NCBI RefSeq assembly: GCF_006716675.1
Contig: NZ_VFPM01000002.1
Span: 1,054,001-1,118,000, forward strand
Direction: 5' to 3'
Origin: Humibacillus xanthopallidus
GTDB lineage: Bacteria > Actinomycetota > Actinomycetes > Actinomycetales > Dermatophilaceae
Length of the DNA stretch: 64,000 nucleotides
Of the stretch, positions 45,656 through 52,627 are shown one piece after another. A model generated the notes under the pieces. The model saw nothing but the letters and a program-made list of their open reading frames with translations. It was not told where the DNA came from and did no database searches. The stretch's first letter is position 1; every line of letters begins with the position of its first letter. A program made the translations under genes and the position numbers.

Positions 45656-45918
45656 CCGCGCGTGAGGTGTTTAACACCGCCCTGGCCGACCTGCTCGACA
45701 GCGACCGCACGCCGCCGTGCGCTGATGATGGCCGGTTCACATCGGAGGACGCGGCCGAGCGCGCCGCGGTGCTCGCGTGGTGCCGCCCGTGCCCGCTCAC
45801 GACCTCGTGCGCCGCCCTCGCAGACGAGGAGCGCCCCACGTGGGGTGTCTTGGGACCAGGCATCGACTACTCGCCGCGCACACGAGGGCCTGGCCGGCCG
45901 CGAGCGAGCCCATCGTGA
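45652..45918 (+). CDS. WhiB-like iron-sulfur transcriptional regulator
   Basis: An 88-residue WhiB-family protein. Cysteine 1 is in TPPCADDGRF, then CRPCPLTTSC supplies the C-x2-C-x5-C group that binds a 4Fe-4S cluster. The turn normally written GVWGG reads GVLGPG here and is followed by a basic tail. WhiB proteins bind the sigma factor region 4; phage-borne members are known to silence host whiB genes. Starts GTG overlapping the previous stop. Confidence 0.85.
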   Translation: MTAREVFNTALADLLDSDRTPPCADDGRFTSEDAAERAAVLAWCRPCPLTTSCAALADEERPTWGVLGPGIDYSPRTRGPGRPRASPS

Positions 45919-45968
45919 CCGGCTCGAGACGCTCACTCACCCACGAACCCACTGCAGGAGGCACCGCA

Positions 45969-46310
45969 ATGCCTGACCACAAACCGGCGCACCGTCCCGG
46001 ATGCGCCCGCCCGGCCCCGACCGAGGCAATGACCAGCGGAGGAGCACGCATCCTCACCTGCCCCGGCTGCGGCCGGTTCTGGTGGCCCGACAGCCGGCCA
46101 CGCAGGATGGCCCCGACCGTTGCCGACGCGCTGACAGCACCGACCGAGCTCGAGGACACGACGCCCACCTCTGGCTATGCCTGCCGCCCCCACTGGCGCC
46201 GAGTGACCTGGCGAGGCACCGGCTGCCCCGAGTGCGCTGCCGAGCTGAGCCGACCCCGCCGCCGCCCCCGTCGAGCCGCCCCGCAAGCCGAGACGTGGGC
46301 CACCTCGTGA
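45969..46310 (+). CDS. Zinc-ribbon element protein
   Basis: A 113-residue protein with AGGAGG 7 nt before its ATG. HRPGCARPAP and LTCPGCGRFWWPDS form one possible zinc knuckle, and CRPHWRRVTWRGTGCPECAAEL another. Ends in an Arg/Pro-rich tail. Likely nucleic-acid binding; not assigned to a family. Confidence 0.6.
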   Translation: MPDHKPAHRPGCARPAPTEAMTSGGARILTCPGCGRFWWPDSRPRRMAPTVADALTAPTELEDTTPTSGYACRPHWRRVTWRGTGCPECAAELSRPRRRPRRAAPQAETWATS

Positions 46311-46594
46311 GCGTCGTGCTCATCGGCTGGAGCGGCACCAGCGAGCCCGGAGGGGGACGCACCGCACGCGGCTACGTCGACGAGGTGCGCGTCTCTGTGC
46401 GCCGCACCCTCGACGGCTCCGTTTCATGGCGCTGCCGCCAGCACGGCGAAGGGCTCGAGACCCACTGTCCCCACCTCGAGCAACTCGCAATGCAGCCCGC
46501 CGACCCGGCACGACACACCGGCAACCGCCGACACACCACCCCCGCAGACCCGCCGACCGACACGGCCGGCGCCAACGAAAGCGAGACGGCATGA
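46307..46594 (+). CDS. Hypothetical element protein
   Basis: A 95-residue protein in a GTGA overlap. VSVVLIGWSGTSEPGGGRTARGYVDEVRVSVRRTLDGSVSWRCRQHGE is beta-rich; CRQHGEGLETHCPHL contains Cys and His spaced for metal binding. C-terminal third is Pro/Thr/Ala-rich. No family recognised. Confidence 0.55.
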   Translation: MSVVLIGWSGTSEPGGGRTARGYVDEVRVSVRRTLDGSVSWRCRQHGEGLETHCPHLEQLAMQPADPARHTGNRRHTTPADPPTDTAGANESETA

Positions 46595-47226
46595 CCCGCC
46601 TAACGAACCGTCAGGCAACGTCCGACACGATCACCCACCGACCCCCGACCCGGCTCCTGCCGCCCGAGCTGGCCACGCTCGTGGCCGAGCTCGAGGCCAT
46701 CGACGGCAAGGCCGGCGCCGCAGCCACCCAGCGTGGGAACCTCATCCGCGACTGGTCGTCACTGCTGGTCGAGGCCCAGCGCGCCGACGCGCGAGCCGCC
46801 GCCGTGGCCGCCCGCGAGGGCACCACAACCGTGGCGACACCGCACGCCGACGCGCTCGGTAAGCGACTCGCCCAGGCCAAGGCCGACGAGGCCGCCCTCA
46901 CCACGGCCCGGCACGACGTCATCAACGACCTACAGGCCGCCCGCGACGCGCTCGACCGGAGAGCGTCCGCGAAGCGCGCCACCACCGCAGCCGACGCACT
47001 GGCCAAGGCCGCCCGAGCCCTCACGGCCGCGCTCGACGAAGCCGCCGAGGCGACCGCCATGCACGACTGGATCACCGGGGGCAGCTACGACCCGAGCACG
47101 ATCCTCGACGCCCGAGCCCTCTCACCCGAGATCGCCTCGAGCAGCTACACACCCATCCCGATCAACGCGCACCGGCTCATCGACGCCGTAGCGCACCTGA
47201 CCGCCCAGGAGAGCGCACATGCCTGA
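46591..47226 (+). CDS. Coiled-coil element protein
   Basis: A 211-residue, Ala-rich, almost wholly helical protein (ELATLVAELEAIDGKAGAAATQRGNLIRDW, GKRLAQAKADEAALTTARHDVINDLQAARDALDRRASA), consistent with a long coiled coil; the end (ILDARALSPEIASSSYTPIPINAHRLIDAVAHL) is more globular. A structural or scaffold-like role is conceivable but unsupported. ATGA-coupled to its neighbour. Confidence 0.6.
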   Translation: MTRLTNRQATSDTITHRPPTRLLPPELATLVAELEAIDGKAGAAATQRGNLIRDWSSLLVEAQRADARAAAVAAREGTTTVATPHADALGKRLAQAKADEAALTTARHDVINDLQAARDALDRRASAKRATTAADALAKAARALTAALDEAAEATAMHDWITGGSYDPSTILDARALSPEIASSSYTPIPINAHRLIDAVAHLTAQESAHA

Positions 47227-47404
47227 CGACTCGCACCTGTCCATCACCGAGCGGACACTCCGGTCCATCGCCGCCAAACAAGCCGCGCACTCAGTGCCCG
47301 TCGACTCCCAGGGCCGCCCCACCGAGCCGGCCAAGGCGCGACGCTACGACACGCGCGGTCAGCTCGAGCCCGACACCGACAGCGCCACCACAGAACGGAA
47401 CTGA
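47219..47404 (+). CDS. Small hydrophilic element protein
   Basis: A 61-residue, hydrophilic protein overlapping the previous gene by 8 bp (PDDSHLSITERTLRSIAAKQAAHSVPVDSQG). Probably partly disordered. No recognised family; supported by its place in the tight operon. Confidence 0.5.
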   Translation: MPDDSHLSITERTLRSIAAKQAAHSVPVDSQGRPTEPAKARRYDTRGQLEPDTDSATTERN

Positions 47405-47408
47405 GCCA

Positions 47409-48119
47409 ATGTCCGACAGCCTCACCTCCGAGATTTTCGCCGCCGCCAACCTCTACGACCTCGACCTACCCGCCGAGGTGAGCGAGGCCCAGGCGCTGCT
47501 CGAGGCCGCCCGCACCCTCCACCACGACATCACCACCGAGACCGCGCCCGACCTCACCACCGTGACGGCGAAGACGCTCACCAAGGCGCACGCCGCCCTC
47601 ATCGCCCACGACAACCGCGACGCCCGACTGTCCGCCGCAGCCACCCTCGTGCGCGCTGCAGAGGACCGGGTAGCCACCGCCATGTTCACCACCTCCGAGC
47701 GACTGGCCGAGCCACTGGCAGCCCTGTTCGACCAGGCCGGTCGAGACTTCACCGCAGCCTTGGCCGAGCTCGACGGCATCACGTCCGCTCACTACGCCGC
47801 AACCAGCGGCAAGGGCGAGGCATACAACCGGCTCACCCAGGCCGCCGATGTCCTCGAGTACCTGCGCAACGTGCGCGCTGCGTTCGCGCCTCGAGGCAAC
47901 CGAGCCGACACCGTGAGCGACGTCTTCGAGGAAGTCTCTCGGTGCCTCGTCATCACCACGCACCGCGACCTCTCCCGGTTCAACCGCAACGCCCGAGGCG
48001 TCGACTACTGGCGCGAAGCCATCGAGCGCGGCTACACGATCAAGTGGCAGACACGCACCGAGCAGGAGACCAACTCAGCCGAAGCCGTCGCGAGACAGCG
48101 AGCCAAGGTCAACGCCTGA
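47409..48119 (+). CDS. Hypothetical helical element protein
   Basis: A 236-residue, mostly helical protein (SEAQALLEAARTLHHDITTETAPDLTTVTAKTLTKAHAALIAHD) with a distinct C-terminal region HRDLSRFNRNARGVDYWREAIERGYTIKWQTRTEQE. No motif recognised. Last gene before a 207-bp gap containing the GC-rich hairpin and the terminase gene. Confidence 0.6.
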   Translation: MSDSLTSEIFAAANLYDLDLPAEVSEAQALLEAARTLHHDITTETAPDLTTVTAKTLTKAHAALIAHDNRDARLSAAATLVRAAEDRVATAMFTTSERLAEPLAALFDQAGRDFTAALAELDGITSAHYAATSGKGEAYNRLTQAADVLEYLRNVRAAFAPRGNRADTVSDVFEEVSRCLVITTHRDLSRFNRNARGVDYWREAIERGYTIKWQTRTEQETNSAEAVARQRAKVNA

Positions 48120-48139
48120 CCGAGCCAACCATCCGCCCG

Positions 48140-48173
48140 GCCGGGGGTGGGGCATGGGTCCCCTCCCCCCGGC
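48140..48173. other. GC-rich hairpin upstream of small terminase (candidate packaging/cos site)
   Basis: GCCGGGGGTGGGG (48140-48152) faces CCCCTCCCCCCGGC (48160-48173) across a short loop, with one mismatch and one extra base. C/G-run palindromes immediately upstream of terS occur at packaging sites of actinophages; assignment as cos is inference. Confidence 0.35.
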
Positions 48174-48326
48174 AAGGGTGGAGGCGATGCGGGATGACAG
48201 AAGCGAACCTGGCTACCGCTTCGGAGTCGCCCGTTTTCAGGCCCCAAAAGGCCCGGTCTAGGCACGAGAGAGGCCCGCTTCGTGCTCAGACCGGCACCGA
48301 ACAACCCACCGATTGAAGGGGGAATC

Positions 48327-48731
48327 ATGGCCACCAAGGCCGTTCCTGCACCGAAGTCCGTTCCTACGGAGGGTCGCGCCCTGTGGCGAGCGATCGCCAA
48401 GCAGTGGGCAGACGATGGCCTCGTGCCCGACGCACGCGAGAGGCAGACTCTGGCCGACGCGTGCGCCGAGCTGGCCATGCTGGGCACCCTTGAGGCCGCC
48501 TTGGCCGAGCAAGTCGGCGAGGGCAGACTCATCGTGAAGGGCTCGATGGGTCAGCCTGTCGTCAATGCGCTCGTTGGGGAGTGCCGCCGATCGAGGCAGG
48601 CCATCGCCGCACTGTTGCGTCACCTTGGGCTCGAGGATCCGTCCGAGGGTAAGGGTATGCAGGGTCGCCCGCTTACCGTGTCCGAGGCCGGCCGCCGTGG
48701 TGGTCTGGCGCGTCGCTCAGGCGCCCGCTGA
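48327..48731 (+). CDS. P27-type phage terminase small subunit
   Basis: A 134-residue protein with the P27 small-terminase layout: TEGRALWRAIAKQWADDGLVPDARERQTLADACAELAMLGTLEAALAEQVGEGRLIVKGSMGQPVVNALVGECRRSRQAIAALLRHLGLEDP. Small terminases select phage DNA for packaging and hand it to the large subunit. Here no large-subunit gene follows, which in Gram-positive satellites is the hallmark of redirecting a helper phage's packaging motor. ATG has GAAGGGGGAA upstream. Confidence 0.85.
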   Translation: MATKAVPAPKSVPTEGRALWRAIAKQWADDGLVPDARERQTLADACAELAMLGTLEAALAEQVGEGRLIVKGSMGQPVVNALVGECRRSRQAIAALLRHLGLEDPSEGKGMQGRPLTVSEAGRRGGLARRSGAR

Positions 48732-49036
48732 TGGCCCGGCGTGACGGTGGCGGGCGCTCGGCTGCCGGTTCGGCGTTCCGGGCATCCTGGCTCGCTATCC
48801 GAGCGCGCCAGTGGCGACAGTGGGCCACCGACGGCATGCGCGCCGAGCACGAGGAGACCGACCGGGCGATACGCTCCGGGGAAGCCGTGCCACTGGCGCC
48901 TGAAACGGTGTTCGCTGTGCTCGACGCGATGGGCGACCAGCGCGCCGCCGCATTCGCTTGGGGTGGCGACGGCTACGCGCAGGCCTGGACCCTGACTGTG
49001 GCCGACGAGTTGACCCCGGCAGACGGTGCCGCATAG
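48731..49036 (+). CDS. Hypothetical element protein
   Basis: A 101-residue protein sharing one base with the terS stop. Trp/Arg-rich helix (SAFRASWLAIRARQWRQWATDGMRAEHEETDRAIRSG) then a globular half (LAPETVFAVLDAMGDQRAAAFAWGGDGYAQAWTLTVADE). No family recognised. Confidence 0.55.
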   Translation: MARRDGGGRSAAGSAFRASWLAIRARQWRQWATDGMRAEHEETDRAIRSGEAVPLAPETVFAVLDAMGDQRAAAFAWGGDGYAQAWTLTVADELTPADGAA

Positions 49037-49082
49037 CCCGTCGACAGGCGCCGCGCCAAGCATTATGGGTACCTTTCCCACC

Positions 49083-49235
49083 ATGACCGAGATACCGGAC
49101 TGTCCCAAATGCGGCAAGCGCACCGTTACGCGAACCGTCGCACCTCAGCCGCGGATGGCTGCGACCCGTCGGGCCAAGTACCTCTATCGCTGCGAATCGT
49201 GTGAGCACTCTTGGGAGGCCAAGGCGCACGTATGA
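49083..49235 (+). CDS. Small zinc-ribbon protein
   Basis: A 50-residue protein with two knuckles, CPKCGKRTVTRTV and CESCEHSW, giving a four-cysteine zinc ribbon. An in-frame ATG at 49065 could lengthen it by six residues. Its last bases overlap the next gene (ATGA). Role unknown. Confidence 0.6.
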   Translation: MTEIPDCPKCGKRTVTRTVAPQPRMAATRRAKYLYRCESCEHSWEAKAHV

Positions 49236-49447
49236 AAGGCGCCGGCACCGCGGCATTCGCGGCGCAGCGCTGTAGCGTGCCGCTTATGCCGATCACGATC
49301 CGCGAGGAAGACCAGACCAAGCAGCCGACGTGCCCCGAGTGCGGCGCACGGATGGAGCGTCGCTCGGTCGTCGGCGACGAGCGCGAATCTTCGACCAACT
49401 CCGAGGGCCTGATCTGTCCCGAGTGTGGGCACCGCGAAGTGTCTTGA
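49232..49447 (+). CDS. Small zinc-ribbon protein
   Basis: A 71-residue protein with CPECGARMERRS and CPECGHREVS, again a four-cysteine ribbon and possibly a paralogue of the preceding gene. ATG 49232 is coupled to the previous stop; ATG 49286, nearer the ribbon, is an alternative. Last rightward gene of the element. Confidence 0.6.
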   Translation: MKGAGTAAFAAQRCSVPLMPITIREEDQTKQPTCPECGARMERRSVVGDERESSTNSEGLICPECGHREVS

Positions 49448-49633
49448 GTCGGCAGCCCGCATTCCCCCAGCCGACTCCCATGGCATGTCCACCAGGGCAG
49501 TCGCGCCCCTTCTCGGAATGAGACCCGCGTCACGCAGTCGGCGCTTCGCCGGTCCGCCACCCGTGCGCGTCCGTAGCGTGTAATTACCCCCTCCGCGGAT
49601 CGGCTGCCTCCCTGACTGGCCGAGACGCAAACG

Positions 49634-49664
49634 GCACCCCCGCTCATCCACTGAGCGGGGGTGC
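49634..49664. terminator. Bidirectional terminator inside the element
   Basis: Perfect 13-bp arms GCACCCCCGCTCA (49634-49646) and TGAGCGGGGGTGC (49652-49664), 5-nt loop. Sits between the convergent rightward operon and the leftward genes. Confidence 0.8.
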
Positions 49665-49688
49665 TGTATGTCGGTCGGGCTTGCAGGG

Positions 49689-49970
49689 TCAGCCGTGCTC
49701 GAGCGTTTCCGCTGCCTCGACGAGGCGTGCGGCGAACGCGCGGAGCTGCTCGGGGGTGCGTTCGACGTTGCCCATGTCGGCCGCGCCGAGGCCGCCCTCT
49801 GCGGTGAGGTAGAGCTCGAGCGCGTCGTCCCCGTCGCCCGCCTCTGTCGCGTGGCACATGAAGGCCGGTTCGCGGCCGGGGCGGTCGTCCCAGTGGTGGT
49901 GGGTGCACCACGTGGGGCAGTCCCCGCGGCGTGCGTAGGCCGGCGGGACGTCCGTCGTGGTGGCGCTCAT
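49689..49970 (-). CDS. DUF6907-like small protein
   Basis: A 93-residue protein with CPTWCTHHHWDD near the N-terminus and a later MCHA, giving Cys/His clusters, followed by ELYLTAEGGLGAADMGNVERTPEQLRAFAARLVEAAETL. This layout resembles small proteins (DUF6907-like) frequent in Streptomyces and actinophages; function unknown. ATGA overlap with its upstream partner. Confidence 0.6.
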   Translation of the reverse strand: MSATTTDVPPAYARRGDCPTWCTHHHWDDRPGREPAFMCHATEAGDGDDALELYLTAEGGLGAADMGNVERTPEQLRAFAARLVEAAETLEHG

Positions 49971-50296
49971 TCCGTGACCTCGCTCGCGTATCCGAGCTTG
50001 GCCATCGTGGCCTCGGAGGTGTCGATTCCCAGGCGGGTGAGCAGCGCCTCGACGTCGCCGCGGGCCGGTGCCGGGCGACGCATCCGGCGCCCGTACTCGA
50101 CGCCCTTGTTCCAGGCCTCGTCCTCGTCGCCGTCGGGTGCGGCATCCTCGAGCCGGTTCCCCAGGCGCATCACGCGCTGTCCCAGGCCGCTGACAGCGAA
50201 GCCGAGTTCGCTACGCGGCCACAGGAGCCAGCGCTCGAGAGCGGTCGAGCGTTCTCTCTCGGAGACGCGCTCTCGGAGTGCGGTGATCGTGGTCAT
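49967..50296 (-). CDS. Hypothetical element protein
   Basis: A 109-residue, charged helical protein (TTITALRERVSERERSTALERWLLWPRSELGFAVSGLGQRVMRLGNRLEDAAPDGDEDEAWNKGVEYGRRMRRP). ATG 50296 is chosen because AAAGG lies 7 nt upstream; the frame runs further but without support. No recognised family. Confidence 0.6.
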   Translation of the reverse strand: MTTITALRERVSERERSTALERWLLWPRSELGFAVSGLGQRVMRLGNRLEDAAPDGDEDEAWNKGVEYGRRMRRPAPARGDVEALLTRLGIDTSEATMAKLGYASEVTE

Positions 50297-50611
50297 CGTC
50301 GTGCCTTTCTGTTGGGTGGTGCGTTGCTGAACATGGTGCGTGCGGGCACCGACAACGGCGCGGACCCGCGAGCGGGGCAGAGGTGTGGCCATCCCTCCCA
50401 AAGAACCGACCTCGCGTCGATGGCTGCCCACGCCGGAGAGCCCAGCCTCGGAGTGAGGCCCGGCTGCCCGCTGACCCCGCCGAACGCGTGCACGCGCTAT
50501 GGGCGGGGCGGTCCGTGGCGGTTCACGGACCTAGAGGTCAATCACCGCGTGCGTCATCCGTTTTGGTGTCGCGGCTGGGGCACTGTCCGGCGCCGCGTCG
50601 AGCGTCTGGCG
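50297..50611. other. Gene-poor stretch in the element
   Basis: About 315 bp in which I see no convincing gene on either strand. A plus-strand reading has an HNH-reminiscent fragment (FTDLEVNHRVRHPFW) but no start or ribosome-binding site. It may hold the promoter for the leftward gene at 50296. Confidence 0.5.
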
Positions 50612-50893
50612 CTACGTCAGTCGCCTCACCACGCCCTGGCGTGCACGTAGTGCCTCACCGCGCATCAGGCGCGCGTCACAGGCCGGGCAGGTGAACAGGT
50701 CACCCGTGCTGCCGTCGGCGTGCACGTGGGCGAGCGGGTACGGCGCGACCGACCAGCCGCGCGAGAGATCGAGGATGCCGACCCGGCCGGACTCGTCCGA
50801 CACGACCGCGCGGCCACGACGGCCGCAGAACTCGCACACCGGGCGCAACCGCCCCGAGCTCGTGCGTTCGACGTTGACCGGTGCGTCAGCCAC
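50612..50893 (-). CDS. Zinc-ribbon element protein
   Basis: A 93-residue protein with CEFCGRRGRAVVSDESGRVG near the N-terminus and CPACDARLMRGEALRARQG near the C-terminus, forming a split four-cysteine site. GTG 50893 is used, overlapping the stop of the small membrane gene by 8 bp; GTG 50902 is an alternative. Function unknown. Confidence 0.6.
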   Translation of the reverse strand: MADAPVNVERTSSGRLRPVCEFCGRRGRAVVSDESGRVGILDLSRGWSVAPYPLAHVHADGSTGDLFTCPACDARLMRGEALRARQGVVRRLT

Positions 50894-50990
50894 GGCGAGC
50901 ACCGCTCAAGCCGTAGAGCCACGCGGCAACGGTGGCGAGGATCAGGAAGACGGTCCCGAGTGAGCGGGCAGCCTCTAGAATGGTGTCCAC
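50886..50990 (-). CDS. 34-residue single-pass membrane peptide
   Basis: GTG start with AGGAG 7 nt upstream. The product VDTILEAARSLGTVFLILAT continues VAAWLYGLSGARRG: one hydrophobic helix with a basic tail. It overlaps the next leftward gene by 8 bp, so the two are coupled. First leftward gene inside attR. Small membrane peptides in prophages often act in lysis control, exclusion or inhibition; nothing here decides between them. Confidence 0.5.
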   Translation of the reverse strand: MDTILEAARSLGTVFLILATVAAWLYGLSGARRG

Positions 50991-51087
50991 GAGGAACTCC
51001 TAAGGTTCATCGTCAGGCCCTCGGACGCGTCCAACGTTGCGGGGGCCGCTTTATGTTGTTGAGGTATGCGAGTGGTCAGGCCACCGC

Positions 51088-51090
51088 GTC
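51088..51090 (+). other. attR crossover core (predicted)
   Basis: GTC pairs with the same triplet at 41145-41147. From here the plus strand reads in comM frame (VAWTVADLVRLERPEREQVD). Flanking element half-sites (GGCCACCGC on the left here, ACCTGTGCG at attL) would form attP. Confidence 0.75.
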
Positions 51091-51189
51091 GCGTGGACGG
51101 TCGCCGACCTCGTGAGGCTCGAGCGCCCGGAGCGCGAGCAGGTCGACCTCGCCATGTCGCTGCGCCACCGGCAGGGAGTCGCGGCGTGA
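51088..51189 (+). pseudogene. comM: comM, displaced 3' end
   Basis: Thirty-three codons plus stop: VAWTVADLVRLERPEREQVD then LAMSLRHRQGVAA. This is the conserved ComM C-terminus that the 5' part lacks. It has no start of its own. Joining codon 486 at 41144 to 51088 gives a 519-residue protein, normal for the family. Its stop overlaps the dprA start (GTGA), the native operon junction. Confidence 0.92.
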
Positions 51190-52292
51190 GGGCCGACGAC
51201 CGGTGGGCTCGGGCGGCGCTGTCCCGTCTGGTCGAGCCGTGCGACAAGGAGGTCCACGGCCTCGTCGAGTCCGTCGGTGCCGTGGAGACGGTGCAGCGCA
51301 TCCACGAGGGTGCGGGCAGGCTCGGCCGGTTTGCCGCACGGGTGGCCGCTCTCGACACCGAGCGCGACCTGGCGATCGCCGCCACCGTGGGCGCCCGCCT
51401 CCTCGTCCCCTCCGACGAGGAGTGGCCCGAGCGCCTGCGCGAGATCGCGTTGCCACCGTGGTGCCTGTGGGTGCGGGGGCCGCTGCACCTCGGTGAGACC
51501 GTCGAGCGGTCAGTCGCGGTCGTCGGGTCACGCACGGCCACCTCCTACGGTGAGCAGATCGCTGCTGAACTCGCTGCCGGGCTGGCCACGCGGGGCTGGA
51601 CCGTGGTCTCGGGAGCTGCCTTCGGCATCGACGGGAGCGCACACCGCGGGGCCCTCGCCGTCGACGGCCCGACGGTGGCGGTGCTGGCCGGTGGTGTGGA
51701 GCGGCCCTATCCCGCCGCGCACGCGGCCCTCATCAACCGCATCGCCGCGCAAGGACTGGTCGTGTCGGAGGTGGCGCCGGGCTCCGCCCCCATGCGGTCG
51801 CGCTTCCTCTCGCGCAACCGGCTCATCGCGGGCATGACCTGCGGCACGGTGGTCGTCGAGGCTGACCTCAGGTCGGGCTCACGAAACACGGTCGGGCACG
51901 CGACGGACGCCGGCCGCCCGGTCGGAGCGGTGCCGGGGCCGATCACGTCCATGGCCTCATCGGGCTGCCACGAGGAGATCCGCGACGGGCGTGCGGTCCT
52001 CGTCACCTCTGCCGCGGAGGTCATCGACCTCGTCGGAGAGATCGGGGCCGATGCCTGCGAGCCGCTCCACGGGCCGGTCCTGCCCGAGGACGGGTTGTCG
52101 CTCCTCGACGCGGCGGTGCTCGAGGCCGTGCCCTTCCGCGTGGGCACGGATCTCGACCGCCTCGTCGTCGCCACGGCGCAGCCGGCGCTCGGGGTCCGCT
52201 CGGCCCTCGGTCGCCTCGAGCGCGCCGGTCTCGTCGTGGAGTCCGAGGGGCGGTGGCGCAAACGTCCCGCCCGGCTCCGCAGCGCCGACTGA
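51186..52292 (+). CDS. dprA: DNA-processing protein DprA
   Basis: DprA loads RecA on incoming single-stranded DNA during transformation. The 368-residue protein has an N-terminal SAM-like region and a Rossmann core with GSRTATSYGEQIAAELAAGL, VVSGAAFGIDGSAHRGAL, RFLSRNRLIAGM and AGRPVGAVPGP. A C-terminal winged helix follows (DLDRLVVATAQPALGVRSALGRLERAGLV). GTG start overlaps the comM 3' fragment; its usual upstream promoter region is now about 10 kb away, with element DNA between. Confidence 0.95.
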   Translation: MRADDRWARAALSRLVEPCDKEVHGLVESVGAVETVQRIHEGAGRLGRFAARVAALDTERDLAIAATVGARLLVPSDEEWPERLREIALPPWCLWVRGPLHLGETVERSVAVVGSRTATSYGEQIAAELAAGLATRGWTVVSGAAFGIDGSAHRGALAVDGPTVAVLAGGVERPYPAAHAALINRIAAQGLVVSEVAPGSAPMRSRFLSRNRLIAGMTCGTVVVEADLRSGSRNTVGHATDAGRPVGAVPGPITSMASSGCHEEIRDGRAVLVTSAAEVIDLVGEIGADACEPLHGPVLPEDGLSLLDAAVLEAVPFRVGTDLDRLVVATAQPALGVRSALGRLERAGLVVESEGRWRKRPARLRSAD

Positions 52293-52627
52293 CCACACGG
52301 TCGAGTGCCCAGTTCCCGACAGGACAGCTCGGGCGCCCAGTGTCTGACTCCACTCGTCGAGTGCCCAGTTTCCGACGTGATGCCGTCGAGTGCCCACTTT
52401 CCGCCCGGACCTTCCTTGTGTTGCTGCGAGGGTGTTGCCGGTTGCCAGCCGCACCTCTTTCGAAAGAGGGGCGCTCGACTCGGCGCGGGGCGTCGGGAAG
52501 TGGGCACTCGACTTTGCTCCGCGGGGGCGTCGGGAAGTGGGCGCTCGACTCGGCGCGGGGCGTCGGGAAGTGGGCACTCGTCGTGATGGGGGTTGCCCTG
52601 CGGGGAAAGGTTTGTCATGGTGCGGGA
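52293..52627. repeat. Repeat array between dprA and xerC
   Basis: No gene. Plus-oriented copies of GTCGAGTGCCCAGTTTCCGAC lie at 52300-52320, 52356-52376 and 52385-52404, with a degenerate copy near 52331-52348. Inverted copies lie at 52491-52512, 52528-52550 and 52561-52580. A perfect 40-bp direct repeat occurs at 52471-52510 and 52541-52580. Between the two orientations is the palindrome CCTCTTTCGAAAGAGG (52454-52469). Transcribed, the two halves could fold into one long hairpin. Confidence 0.85.

Larger units (their letters stand above)
41145..51090 (+). mobile_element. Serine-integrase element (phage satellite-like) inserted in comM
   Basis: Bounded by the GTC cores of attL and attR. Contents in order: integrase, unknown gene, promoter and hairpin leader, about 15 small rightward genes including an ATPase, a WhiB-like protein and a P27 small terminase, a terminator, then four leftward genes. 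No large terminase, portal, protease, capsid, tail or lysis genes are present. It contains none of the CGGCATAC octamers frequent in the flanks. Consistent with a PICI-like satellite, or a reduced prophage similar in size to mycobacterial phiRv1/phiRv2. Confidence 0.9.

Noticed and set aside
50383..50694. HNH endonuclease fragment in the element's gene-poor stretch
   Set aside because: Only a short HNH-like phrase is visible, with no start, ribosome-binding site or complete metal-finger motif.
52293..52627. CRISPR array between dprA and xerC
   Set aside because: Repeats occur in both orientations with irregular spacing, parts of the spacers are themselves repeated, and no cas gene is present.
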